From contig NZ_JBGGTX010000001.1 of assembly GCF_041287255.1 (NCBI RefSeq), forward strand, positions 964,001 through 1,028,000: 64,000 nt of DNA, written 5' to 3'. This document shows positions 17,322 through 27,300 of the stretch, piece by piece (the stretch's first letter is position 1; each line of letters opens with the position of its first letter). Source of the DNA: Tamlana flava. Its GTDB lineage: Bacteria > Bacteroidota > Bacteroidia > Flavobacteriales > Flavobacteriaceae. The translations under genes and the position numbers were made by a program. A model generated the notes under the pieces. It saw only the letters and a list, made by a program, of their open reading frames with translations, made no database searches and had not been told where the DNA came from.

Positions 17322-17455
17322 TGATTAAGAAAAAAACACGAATACAGATTGTAATCGGTGGTTAATCTTTCACCGTCATAACCAACACAATTTTTCAAAT
17401 TTGAATCCATAAAAGTCAATATAGTTATTTATAAAAAATTGAAAATATTTAGAAT

Positions 17456-19456
17456 ATGAGTGCAGCCAACCAACTTAATGCAATCTTAGAAGAAGTAAAA
17501 GAAATCCAAACACAAACAATAACGTATAGTGAGGAGATTGAAAAGACACATCAAGAAGCTCTTGCCACACAAGAAGAAATAATAAATACACAAAATGAAT
17601 CTATAGAACTCAAGGAAGCTATTTCTGAAATTAATAATGAATCACAAAATTATAAAGATCAAATTCAAACTATATTAGATGAAGTTACTGATATTAAGCA
17701 AAGGATTATTGAAGTTCTAGAGCAAATTCAAGAACACGAGCAGGCTGCAAACGAAGCATTAACACATACTCAGGAACACGAGCAGGCTGCAAACGAAGCA
17801 CTCACCCAAACACAGGAACACGAACAGGATGCAAACGAAGTACTAACACATACACGGGAACACGAGCAGGCTGCAAACGAAGCACTAACACATACACGGG
17901 AACACGAGCAGGCCGCAAACGAAGCACTAGCACATACACGGGAACACGAGCAGGCCGCAAACGAAGCTCTAACACATACACGGGAACACGAGCAGGCTGC
18001 AAACGAAGCACTAACACATACACAGGAACACGAGCAGGCTGCAAACGAAGCACTAACACATACACAGGAACACGAGCAGGCAGCTGAGCAAGCTATGGGT
18101 CAAGCCCAACAACATGAACAGGCAGCTGAACAGGCTATGGGACAAGCACAGCAACACGAACAGGCAGCCGAACAGGCTATGGGACAAGCACAGCAACACG
18201 AACAGGCAGCCGAACAGGCTATGGGACAAGCACAGCAACACGAACAGGCAGCTGAACAGGCTATGGGTCAAGCACAGCAACACGAACAGGCTGCAAACGA
18301 AGCACTAACACATACACAGGAACACGAGCAGGCAGCTGAGCAAGCTATGGGTCAAGCCCAACAACATGAACAGGCAGCTGAACAGGCTATGGGACAAGCA
18401 CAGCAACACGAACAGGCAGCCGAACAGGCTATGGGTCAAGCACAGCAACACGAACAGGCAGCCGAACAGGCTATGGGTCAAGCACAGCAACACGAACAGG
18501 CAGCCGAACAGGCTATGGGACAAGCACAGCAACACGAACAGGCAGCTGAACAGGCTATGGGTCAAGCACAGCAACACGAACAGGCAGCTGAACAGGCTAT
18601 GGGTCAAGCACAGCAATATGAACAGCATGCAGAAGAGGCTATGAATCAAGTACAGAGTTTTGTGGAAGGTGCTGAAAATGCTATGAATGAAGCTCAACAA
18701 CATGAACAGCATGCAGAAGAGGCTATGAATCAGGTTCAGAGTTTTGTGGAAGGTGCTGAAAACGCAATGAATGAAGCTCAACAACATGAACATACTGCTG
18801 AACAGGCAATGGGTGAAACTCAACAACATGAGCAAAATGCAGAACAGGCTATGAGTGAAGCTCAACAACATGAACAAGCAGCAGAGCAATCTATGACTCA
18901 AGCCCAGGAACACCTACAAACTGTAGAACAAGCTGCTCAACAAATCCAACCATATATTGAAATAATGCAAAATGCTTCAGAAGAAGTAAGCCAGAGAGTA
19001 AGTGAAATTAATGAAGTATCAAGTGAAGTTGAGACGGCTCTAAATGAAATAAATGATTCCGTTTCAAAAATGGTTGATGAAACTGAAAAAGTAAGCGATT
19101 TAAAAGAAAAAGCTAATGACCTTATGGAAGAAACAAACAATATTAAGGACAAAACACATGATTTGTTTGATCAAACTTGCGATAAGGCCGAAAGCTTAAT
19201 TGAGAAAGTTGAAGAACTCTTAGAACAAACAACTGATAAGGCTGAAGAAATATTAGATAAAGGAGAAGAATTATTGGAGCAAACCAGAGATAGGTCTGAA
19301 GAAATTATAGAAAAAGCTCAAGAAGCAGCTTCAGATGCAGAAGATTATTCTAAATCAGCAGAAACTGAAGCTGATAGGGCTGAAAATGCAGCCGATAGAG
19401 CAGAGAGTGCAGCAGACCGAGCAGAAAGATCGGCTGATAATGCAGAAGATTACTAA
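17456..19456 (+). CDS. Coiled-coil protein with 29 fourteen-residue repeats
   Basis: A 666-residue protein with no signal peptide or membrane segment. Residues 1-93 are helical and charged. Residues 94-499 are 29 head-to-tail units of 14 residues (two heptads each), of two main types: HEQAANEALTHTQE and HEQAAEQAMGQAQQ, with eight more degenerate units at the end. Residues 500-666 are a further coiled coil rich in Glu and Lys, ending in ADRAENAADRAESAADRAER. A long rod is expected, in the cytoplasm unless exported by an unknown route. The function is unknown; it could be a scaffold for the J-like/Hsp70 proteins beside it. Its stop codon overlaps that of the convergent gene. Confidence 0.85.
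   Translation: MSAANQLNAILEEVKEIQTQTITYSEEIEKTHQEALATQEEIINTQNESIELKEAISEINNESQNYKDQIQTILDEVTDIKQRIIEVLEQIQEHEQAANEALTHTQEHEQAANEALTQTQEHEQDANEVLTHTREHEQAANEALTHTREHEQAANEALAHTREHEQAANEALTHTREHEQAANEALTHTQEHEQAANEALTHTQEHEQAAEQAMGQAQQHEQAAEQAMGQAQQHEQAAEQAMGQAQQHEQAAEQAMGQAQQHEQAAEQAMGQAQQHEQAANEALTHTQEHEQAAEQAMGQAQQHEQAAEQAMGQAQQHEQAAEQAMGQAQQHEQAAEQAMGQAQQHEQAAEQAMGQAQQHEQAAEQAMGQAQQHEQAAEQAMGQAQQYEQHAEEAMNQVQSFVEGAENAMNEAQQHEQHAEEAMNQVQSFVEGAENAMNEAQQHEHTAEQAMGETQQHEQNAEQAMSEAQQHEQAAEQSMTQAQEHLQTVEQAAQQIQPYIEIMQNASEEVSQRVSEINEVSSEVETALNEINDSVSKMVDETEKVSDLKEKANDLMEETNNIKDKTHDLFDQTCDKAESLIEKVEELLEQTTDKAEEILDKGEELLEQTRDRSEEIIEKAQEAASDAEDYSKSAETEADRAENAADRAESAADRAERSADNAEDY
17735..18952 (+). 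repeat. 42-bp in-frame tandem repeats (29 units)
   Basis: The array lies wholly inside the coiled-coil gene and keeps frame. Two unit families alternate in blocks (8 of one, 5 of the other, 1 of the first, 7 of the second, 8 degenerate). A stretch near 18034-18183 recurs at 18286-18435, exactly 252 bp (six units) later, apart from isolated changes: a recent internal duplication. Copy number probably varies between strains. Confidence 0.9.
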
Positions 19457-20064
19457 ATTATGTTAATTTTGAGTTGTTGAGTGTTATATCTTATTTGATC
19501 AAGCAATTCTTTATAATTGAACTTTACAAGGTTATCTATAAAATATTCTTCAGCAGTTTGCCCATTCCTAGCATTCATCCAATCTTCAAGTGTATTAAAT
19601 ATCAATGGATTATCAGTATTTAATGTTTGATGATAATCCAAGACAAAAGATTTTCCATCATTTGTAATTATTTTAGTTGCCGTATGTGCTGTATCATTTA
19701 CAGTTCTTGAAACATCTGTTGCCTTCTGAATATTTTTTAAAAGTGGATTACCGAGTTCGATTTCTCGATTTATAGCATTAGAGGTTACCCTGGCAATTCC
19801 TGTACAAACATACTTTTCAGTATATAAATCATATTTAATACGCATGTCTTGTGCTTCAAGCTCAGACATAAATCCCATCATTGTCCAATTTTTAGTCCTA
19901 GATTCTAGGGCATTTTCATTAAGCCAATAACGAAAATTTCTTACAACACCTGTTACACCCCAATTATCCGGAAGGATATAACTTAAGATAGAGTCAACAT
20001 ATTTCTTTGATTGCTCATCTCTTCTAATTACCTCAATCAAACCTTTTACATCTTTCGGATCCAT
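19453..20064 (-). CDS. Unknown protein, 203 aa
   Basis: An ATG-started soluble protein without signal peptide or membrane segment. It begins MDPKDVKGLIEVIRRDEQ, has an aromatic block (NWGVTGVVRNFRYWLNE) and a motif-like stretch TGIARVTSNAINREIELGNP. I recognise no family. It is convergent with the coiled-coil gene (stop codons overlap by 4 bp) and divergent from the first J-like paralog, so it is the only minus-strand gene in this part apart from the nonapeptide protein and one small ORF. Confidence 0.75.
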   Translation of the reverse strand: MDPKDVKGLIEVIRRDEQSKKYVDSILSYILPDNWGVTGVVRNFRYWLNENALESRTKNWTMMGFMSELEAQDMRIKYDLYTEKYVCTGIARVTSNAINREIELGNPLLKNIQKATDVSRTVNDTAHTATKIITNDGKSFVLDYHQTLNTDNPLIFNTLEDWMNARNGQTAEEYFIDNLVKFNYKELLDQIRYNTQQLKINII

Positions 20065-20154
20065 AGTTTATTTTTTATTGAACTTCTAAATTATTAAAAA
20101 AAAGTAATTCATCAAACTCATACAGAATTTGATAGGCTGTTTACTTTTAAATTA

Positions 20155-20184
20155 TTGTATAAATAAAAAATATTAATATTTTTA
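20155..20184 (+). promoter_or_regulatory. Candidate promoter for the first J-like paralog
   Basis: TTG (20155-20157), 19 bp, then TATTTTTA (20177-20184), 21 bp before the ATG. This fits TTG-N19-TAnnTTTG except the last base. The same TTG-N19-TATTTTTA arrangement precedes the gene at 27492. Confidence 0.45.
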
Positions 20185-20205
20185 TCAATACCAGTTATAT
20201 ACATA

Positions 20206-21972
20206 ATGACACAAGAGGAAGCCTTAGAGAAATTAGAGTTAGAATCGGGAGCAAGCCCACAAGATATAAAACAGCAATACCAGGAGTTCTATAACGAGTT
20301 TCAGTTGCGTATAACCAACGCACCCACCACCCACCAAAAAACACTCTACCAGAAGAAACTCAAACAACTTGAGGAGGCCTATAACGTTCTGACCGGCCAA
20401 AGCTCAGAATCAATAGATAATGAAATACCGTGGTCCAGCCCAGGTGACACAAAGCCTAATCCTAAAGTAAATAATCCAATCAAAGAAAAAACAACAAAAT
20501 CCCAGGCATTAGAGTTAATAGGATTAAAAGAGCCTTTCTCCTATTCAGAATTAGATAAACTTTTTGAGAACAAAAAAAATAATTTTGAAAAAAGACTAAG
20601 CGAGGCTTCTTTAGATGCAATAAAACATGGATATAAAACTGCTTTAAAAGAGATAACTGAAGCCTATCAGGTTTTGATTCCTTTTGCAAAAGAAGATGAT
20701 ATAATGACCTCTGTGCCTCCAAAGGAACAAACAATTCCTAAAAAAGAAGAAATAACTCATACCAAGCTCGAACAACTCCAAAAAAAGGAAACGGCAGCAC
20801 CAAAAGATAATTCTAAAGAATTTAATAGAACATCCAAAAAGAGCATAAGTCCAATTCTTGTGACAGTATTAATTGTTATTGTTATTGGAGTAGCTTTATT
20901 TATATTAAAACCATGGCAAGAGGCTAATGACCCAGAGATAGAAAAACAATTCACAGAAATTAAGGCTGAAGCAGATTTATTGGCAAAGCAAATGAATTGG
21001 AATGAAGCTTTAGAGAAATATAAGACAGCCAATGATTTAATCTTAACGCTAGAAGTCCAAGATAGTATTGCCTCTATAACCAAACGTCTAGAGCTTATTT
21101 CAAACAAAAATGAAATAAATGCATGGGAAACTGCAAAATCCACTAACACTATTGAGAGTTATAACGATTATTTAACAAACTACACAGAGGGCAAGTACAC
21201 AATTGAAGCAAAAACTGCTATTGATGCTTTAAAAAATGACATGAGCATCATAAAAGAGAAAAATAAATTAGATAATATTTCTGCAGTAATAAAAAATTTA
21301 GAAGAAAGTATGGTTATTGTAAAGGGAGGTACTTTTACAATGGGTTGTAATAATAAGCAAAATGGTTGTTCTGATGATGAGAAACCTTCCCATCAGGTAA
21401 TATTGGATGATTTCACAATAGGAAAATATGAAGTTACACAGGAGCAATGGAAGGCAATAATGGAAAATAATCCAAGTTATCATTCGGATTGTGACAATTG
21501 TCCTGTAGAAAAGGTGAGTTGGACAAATGTTCAAAATTTTATAAGAAAGTTAAATCAATTAACTGGTAAGCATTATCGTTTGCCAACAGAGGCTGAATGG
21601 GAATATGCAGCAATAGGAGGCACTAAATCTGGTGATTACAAATATTCAGGAAGTAATACATTAAATACTATTGCATGGTATGAAGGAAATAGTGATAACA
21701 AAACACATAAAGTAGGAAGTAAGCAAGCCAACGAGTTAGGTCTATATGACATGACTGGTAATGTATCAGAATGGTGTGCAGATTGGTATGGCGAGATTTA
21801 TTATACAAATAGCCCATTGAAAAATCCAAAAGGACCTAGTTCAGGCACTGCACGTGTATTTCGAGGATGTAATTATGCTTATTCGGCTGATAGTTGCAGA
21901 ATTACTTTTCGTGATACAACCAATCCAGCATGGATGTACGAATTTTTAGGTTTTAGGTTAATTTTAAATTAG
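20206..21972 (+). CDS. J-like membrane protein with SUMF/FGE-like domain (paralog 1)
   Basis: 588 residues. Residues 1-65 are a degenerate J-domain: helix I EALEKLELE, helix II DIKQQYQEFYNEF, helix III LKQLEEAYNVLTG; where HPD should be there is QLR. A Pro-rich linker with DNEIPWSSPG follows, then a second J-like helix trio (about 98-160). A membrane segment is at about 214-235, then a TPR-like unit and a W-x-x-A-K-STNTIESYNDYL repeat. Residues 368-588 are a formylglycine-generating-enzyme-like (C-type lectin fold) domain with GGTFTMGC, YRLPTEAEWEYAA, GLYDMTGNVSEWC and GFRL. The C-x4-C redox pair of true FGE is not seen. Paired Cys (DCDNCP) fit an extracytoplasmic location. The J-like part is probably cytosolic. 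Confidence 0.88.
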   Translation: MTQEEALEKLELESGASPQDIKQQYQEFYNEFQLRITNAPTTHQKTLYQKKLKQLEEAYNVLTGQSSESIDNEIPWSSPGDTKPNPKVNNPIKEKTTKSQALELIGLKEPFSYSELDKLFENKKNNFEKRLSEASLDAIKHGYKTALKEITEAYQVLIPFAKEDDIMTSVPPKEQTIPKKEEITHTKLEQLQKKETAAPKDNSKEFNRTSKKSISPILVTVLIVIVIGVALFILKPWQEANDPEIEKQFTEIKAEADLLAKQMNWNEALEKYKTANDLILTLEVQDSIASITKRLELISNKNEINAWETAKSTNTIESYNDYLTNYTEGKYTIEAKTAIDALKNDMSIIKEKNKLDNISAVIKNLEESMVIVKGGTFTMGCNNKQNGCSDDEKPSHQVILDDFTIGKYEVTQEQWKAIMENNPSYHSDCDNCPVEKVSWTNVQNFIRKLNQLTGKHYRLPTEAEWEYAAIGGTKSGDYKYSGSNTLNTIAWYEGNSDNKTHKVGSKQANELGLYDMTGNVSEWCADWYGEIYYTNSPLKNPKGPSSGTARVFRGCNYAYSADSCRITFRDTTNPAWMYEFLGFRLILN

Positions 21973-22045
21973 GTAATTTTACTTTTGGTTTAGACTATAT
22001 CAAAGCAATATATACTACAAATTATTAAAAAGATAGTTATTTCTT

Positions 22046-23839
22046 ATGAAAGTTGAAGAAGCCTTAGAAAAATTAGAATTAGAGATTGGTGCCAGCCAAA
22101 AAGAGATAAAGCAACAATACCAAGAGTTTTACAACGAGTTTCAGCTGCGCATAACTAATGCGCCCACTACACATCAAAAAACACTTTATCAAAAAAAATT
22201 AAAAGAGCTCGAAGAGGCTTATGATTTACTTACAGGTCAAAAAACAGATACACTAGATAGTGATATACCCTGGGCAAGCCCAGGTAAGGCTATACCTGAA
22301 TCTCCTCAGGGAAAACAACCAGAACCACCTAAAGAAACGTTAACAAAAACCAAAGCTTTAAGTTTAATAGGGTTAAAATACCCATTTACAGAAGCAGAAC
22401 TTGAAAAGGCATTTGAAACAAAAAAGAGTGATTGTGAAAAAGGAATTAAAGAAGCTTCATTAGCCTCTATTAAGGAAGCTTACAAAAGTGCTTTACAGGA
22501 AATAATTGCAGCATATCAATTATTAATTCCTTTGGCTGAGGCAGACTTAAAGGAGCCTATTCATAAGGTTAAAGAAAATCCCAAACAGGATATAACAAAA
22601 GGACATGATAAAAATGATAACCGAAAACCTACAAAAAAGAAAAGCTTACTTACTCCAATAGTACTTTCAACTATAATTCTTGCTGTTATTCTATTAATAT
22701 GGAAGCCTTGGGAGCCAAGTATTGATCCTGCAGTTGAGAGACAATTTACAGCAATAAAAGCAAATGCCAATTTTCTAGCAGAAGAATTCCGATGGGAAGA
22801 AGCCTTAGAAAAGTACGAGTCTGCAAATAAATTGATGGAAGACAAGGCTGTATTGGATAGCATTCAAAGTATAACGACACGATTAGAGCGTATGGCCATC
22901 GCAGAAGAGGTTAAGGATTGGGAAGAAGTACAACAGACCAATACAATTGCGGCTTATAATACCTATTTAAATGAATACCCAAATGGGAGATACAAAATAC
23001 AATGTGAAAATGCTGTACAGCTTATAAAAGATAAGATAAAACAAGCCAATGAAATTGCTACCAAAAAAGAGGCTGAAGCAAGAGCAAAACAACAGATAGA
23101 GGCCGATAGAATAAAAATGGAAAAGCAAAAACAGGAAGATGCTATAGCTTCGGCAGAATTAAAAGCATGGAATACGGCAAAAGAAAAGGATACACAAAAC
23201 TCTTACAAAAAATATATGGATGAATATCCAAATGGAATATTTATAGGTGAGGCCTACAGTAAATTCAAAAAAGCGAAATACAAATATATTTATGATTACA
23301 ACAAAGGATGGGAATATACGATTGCAGGGATTGATGATAAATATGGTATAATAGATAAGGATAGAAAAGTACTACTACCTGTTGAATACTATGATATCAG
23401 AGAAAGTGCTACCACCGGAATATTTTATTATAAAAAATATTCTAATAGTAATTGGGGCATTCTAGATAAAGACGGTAAAAATATTACTCAAGCCATTTAT
23501 GAACATGTAATCGGTAGTTTAAACGAACCTAACAGTAAAAGAGCATGGATCGGTGTTAAACTAAATGGTAAATATGGATTTATAGATAATAAAGGTAAAA
23601 CCAGATTGCCATTTATTTATGATGAGGTTTGTATTCAGGGTTTTATAAAAGGTATAATTCTAGTAAAGAAAGGAAAAAAAATAGGTTTAATTAATTATCT
23701 TGGAGAAGAAATTACTGGTTTCATTTATGATGGAGATTATTCTGTTAACAGTGGTTACGGGTCTGATGGCATATGGAATGTAAAACAAAATGGGGAAAAG
23801 TTTTGGATTAATAATAAAGGTGAAAAAGTCGAGGATTAA
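22046..23839 (+). CDS. J-like membrane protein with WG repeats (paralog 2)
   Basis: 597 residues. The first 85 residues are nearly those of paralog 1 (EALEKLELEIGASQKEIKQQ), without HPD; the second J-like unit is TKTKALSLIGLKYPF onward (about 108-172). The membrane segment is near 201-222 and is followed by KPWEPSIDPAVERQF, a TPR-like unit, and two W-x-x-x-x-x-T-N-T-I/Q-N-S-Y repeat units around a charged helix. Residues about 420-597 contain four WG/KWG repeats (KYGIIDKDRK, NWGILDKDGK, KYGFIDNKGK, KIGLINYLGE). WG repeats are common in secreted or surface proteins, so the distal part is probably periplasmic. The ligand is unknown. Confidence 0.88.
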   Translation: MKVEEALEKLELEIGASQKEIKQQYQEFYNEFQLRITNAPTTHQKTLYQKKLKELEEAYDLLTGQKTDTLDSDIPWASPGKAIPESPQGKQPEPPKETLTKTKALSLIGLKYPFTEAELEKAFETKKSDCEKGIKEASLASIKEAYKSALQEIIAAYQLLIPLAEADLKEPIHKVKENPKQDITKGHDKNDNRKPTKKKSLLTPIVLSTIILAVILLIWKPWEPSIDPAVERQFTAIKANANFLAEEFRWEEALEKYESANKLMEDKAVLDSIQSITTRLERMAIAEEVKDWEEVQQTNTIAAYNTYLNEYPNGRYKIQCENAVQLIKDKIKQANEIATKKEAEARAKQQIEADRIKMEKQKQEDAIASAELKAWNTAKEKDTQNSYKKYMDEYPNGIFIGEAYSKFKKAKYKYIYDYNKGWEYTIAGIDDKYGIIDKDRKVLLPVEYYDIRESATTGIFYYKKYSNSNWGILDKDGKNITQAIYEHVIGSLNEPNSKRAWIGVKLNGKYGFIDNKGKTRLPFIYDEVCIQGFIKGIILVKKGKKIGLINYLGEEITGFIYDGDYSVNSGYGSDGIWNVKQNGEKFWINNKGEKVED

Positions 23840-23871
23840 TAAGAATACTTGAGATTATATTAAATTTTTGC

Positions 23872-24075
23872 TTAACATATAAGATAAGTAAGTGAATAGA
23901 AAATAAACTTTTTTGAGTATTCCTCTCTCGGACAAAATGCTAAACAAACTTCATTGTTACCAAGTGAGGATTCAGACAGTAAGATAAAATCGGACTCATC
24001 TTTAAGCTTGTTAAATTCAATTTCATTGGTTAGACAAACTACTTTTTTAAATATCCCATTAATCCATTTTTTCAT
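23872..24075 (-). CDS. Small unknown protein (67 aa)
   Basis: Starts at the ATG at 24075 (MKKWINGIFKKVVCLTNE); a TTG ten codons further up is also possible. It is soluble, with three Cys, and has no recognisable family. It stands alone in the gap between the WG-repeat paralog and the end of the nonapeptide-repeat gene. It could be a fragment or a chance ORF. The remaining 241 bp up to 24317 hold nothing I can identify. Confidence 0.35.
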   Translation of the reverse strand: MKKWINGIFKKVVCLTNEIEFNKLKDESDFILLSESSLGNNEVCLAFCPREEYSKKFIFYSLTYLIC

Positions 24076-24316
24076 ATCCCGATTAGTTTCATATTTTTTT
24101 AACAAGCCAATGAAGCGTGGCAGTTATTACAAGAACTAATTTGTATGGAATGTCATCTTTCACAATGATATACATTTTCATATGAAATAGTTTTTTCTAT
24201 TATGCCTAACTCCTGATGGTAACTACTTAGCACTAGTGGTTCTAATAATATGAAGGGTTCTTAAATATTTATAAGATAAAATAGTTTTATATGCACTGGT
24301 TCTTCATAACTATTAT

Positions 24317-27300
24317 TTAATACCAAGACATAAAATCATCTTCTACTGGCGGTTCTTTGAGACCTGCAGCAATCAATTCGTCATCGCTAAAATGTCCCTC
24401 TAATTCATCCACGCTAAAATGATTTGCTAATTCATGTAAGTCAAAATAATCTGCGAGATCATATAAATCAAATCCTGCACTTTTTAATTCCCCACAATCA
24501 AATCCAGCATCAACAAGTTCTCCGCAATCAAAACCACCATCTTTCAACTCCCCTGCATCATAACCACCATCTTTACATTCTGAAGCCGAATAATAACCAT
24601 TCAATTCATCTGCTTTGTATCCTCCCCCTTTTAACTCTCCAGCATCATAAACACCTTGCAAATCACTAGCATCATATACTCCATAAATCTCTTGAGCATC
24701 ATAAGTTCCATGTATTTCATCTGGTTCATATATCCCATGTATATCATCGGCACTATAAACCCCATGAATATCATCCGCTTCGTAAACACTATGAATATCA
24801 CTAGCTTCATAAACTCCATGAATGTCCTCCGCTTCATACACTCCATGAATATCATCTGCTGTATATACTCCGTAAATATCTTCGGCAGAATACACTCCAT
24901 GAATGTCTTCGGCCGTATAAATTCCATGAATATCATCTGCTGTGTACACGCCGTGAATGTCTTCAGCTGTATATACATCGTGAATGTCTTCTGCTGTATA
25001 GACTTCGTGTATATCATCTGCGGTATAAACTCCATGGATATCTTCTGCAGTATACACGCCGTGGATATCTTCTGCAGTATACACTCCATGAATTTCTTTT
25101 GCTTCATAAACCCCATGAATTTCTTCCGCCGTATATACCGCTCCAAATGATGACGAACCGAAAAACGAAGAGTCTCCACCTCCAGATCCTGAATGAATTT
25201 CCTCCGCAGTATATACCCCGTGAATTTCTTCTGCTGTATACACTCCATGAATTTCTTCTGCAGAATACACTCCGTGAATTTCTTCTGCTGTATACACTCC
25301 ATGAATCTCTTCCGGAGTATATACTGCACCTTGTGCAGTGAATGATCCCATATTATCTCCACCTGTTCCTGAATAAACTTCTTCTGCTGTGTAAACCCCA
25401 TGAATTTCCTCGGCTGTATAGATTCCATGGATTTCCCAGGCAGGATAGACTCCATGAATTTCTTCTGCGGTATATACCCCATGGATTTCTTCAGCTGTAT
25501 ATACTGTTGAGCCCATTGCAGGCATAATCCAATCTCCTCCTCCGGTACCTGAACGAATTTCTTCTGCTGTGTATACCCCATGAATTTCTGAAGCTGAATA
25601 AACTCCATGAATATCACTCGCAGAGTAGACCCCGTGAATTTCTGAAGCAAAATAGATTCCATGAATATCTGCAGCAAAATAAACCCGATAAATATCAGCA
25701 GCTGTGTAAACTCCATGAATCTCCGAAGCAGAATAAACCATATGGATATCCTCAGCGGAGTATATTCCATGTATATCTGCAGCCATATAGATTCCATGAA
25801 TGTCTTGGGCTGTATAAACGCCATGGATGTCTTGAGCTGTATAAACGCCATAAATTTCTTCTGCAGTATAGACGCCGTGGATTTCTCCCGCAGAATAAAT
25901 ACCATAAATTTCCTTTGTTGAATAGACCCCATGAATATCCTCAGCCACATAAGTACCATGAATTTCAGCAGCACTATATATTCCGTGGATCTCCTTTGCC
26001 GAATAGGCACCATAAATTTCATTAGCATCATAAACTCCATGAATTTCTTCTGCTGAATAAACTCCATGAATATCAAAGGCATTATATACTCCATGGATAT
26101 CATTGGCCGTGTATACTCCATGGATATCTTCGGCATTATATATACCATAAATTTCTTCAGCTCTAAAAATACCATGTATGTCCTCAGCGGTATAGATTCC
26201 GTAAATATCTTCAGGCTGGTAAATTCCATGAATATCTGCAGCCGTATAGACCCCATGAATTTCTTCAGCGGTATATATTTTATATAATTCATCTGCAGTG
26301 TAAACACCATGAATATCCTCTGCTATATACACCCCATGGATTTCTTCTGCATCATAAACCCCATGAATGTCCTCTGCAGTATAGGCTCCGTGAATATCCG
26401 CTGCGGAATAAACACGATGAATTTCTTCTGCTGGAAAAAATCCATGAATATCATCTGCCGTATAAACTCCATAAATTTCCTTAGCCGAAAATATTCCGTG
26501 AATTTCCTCTGCGGTATAGATTCCATGAATTTCACTAGGAGTATAAACCCTATGTATTTCTTCTGCTGTATAAATCCCGTGAATCTCTTCTGCAGTGTAG
26601 ACCCCATGAATTTCTTTAGGCCTGTATACTCCGTGAATTTCCTCTGCAGTGTAGACTCCATGAATGTCTTCAGCTGCATAAGCTCTATGGATTTCTTCTG
26701 CCGTATAGACCCCATGGATCTCCTGTGCGGTATAAACCCCATGGATCTCATCAGGCTTATATGCCCCGTGAATCTCTTCAGCTGTATAAACCCCATGAAT
26801 CTCTTCGGCCGCATAAGTTCTATGGATTTCTTCAGCAGTATAAACTCCGTGGATTTCCTCTGCTGTATAAACCCCATGAATCTCATCAGGCTTATATGCC
26901 CCGTGAATCTCTTCAGCCGTATAAACCCCATGAATTTCTTCCGCTGTATAAACTCTATGGATCTCCTGTGCGGTATAAACCCCATGGATCTCCTGTGCGG
27001 TATAAACCCCATGGATCTCATCAGGCTTATATACCCCGTGAATCTCTTCTGCAGTGTAGACCCCATGGATTTCTTCTGCTGAAAAAGCTTTTTTTAATTC
27101 GCTAGCTTCATAAACTCCATGTAACTCTTCGGATGTAACAACCCCTTGAATTTCAGCAGCATCAAAGCTATCTTTAAGTTCTGCTATAGAATAGGCGGTC
27201 CTTAATTCATTATATGAAAATGCAGACTTTAACTCATTTACAGTAAATATATCTTTTAATTCAGTGGGAGAATAACCATTAGCCTTCATCTCAGACAAAG

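Noticed and set aside
18053..18913. Hydrophobic Leu/Cys/Phe-rich minus-strand ORFs inside the coiled-coil gene
   Set aside because: They are the complement of the 42-bp repeat; repeats keep the frame open without selection.
17735..18952. 42-bp repeats as CRISPR or satellite DNA
   Set aside because: They are in-frame coding repeats of a coiled coil without unique spacers.
24631..27105. Several long ORFs in other frames and on the opposite strand of the nonapeptide gene
   Set aside because: They are shadows of the 27-bp repeat: a unit length divisible by three keeps all frames open. Composition is biased and no start signals are seen.
24365..27298. 27-bp periodic repeats that look like a CRISPR array
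   Set aside because: The units are contiguous, in frame within one 1005-codon ORF, without spacers, and no cas genes are nearby.
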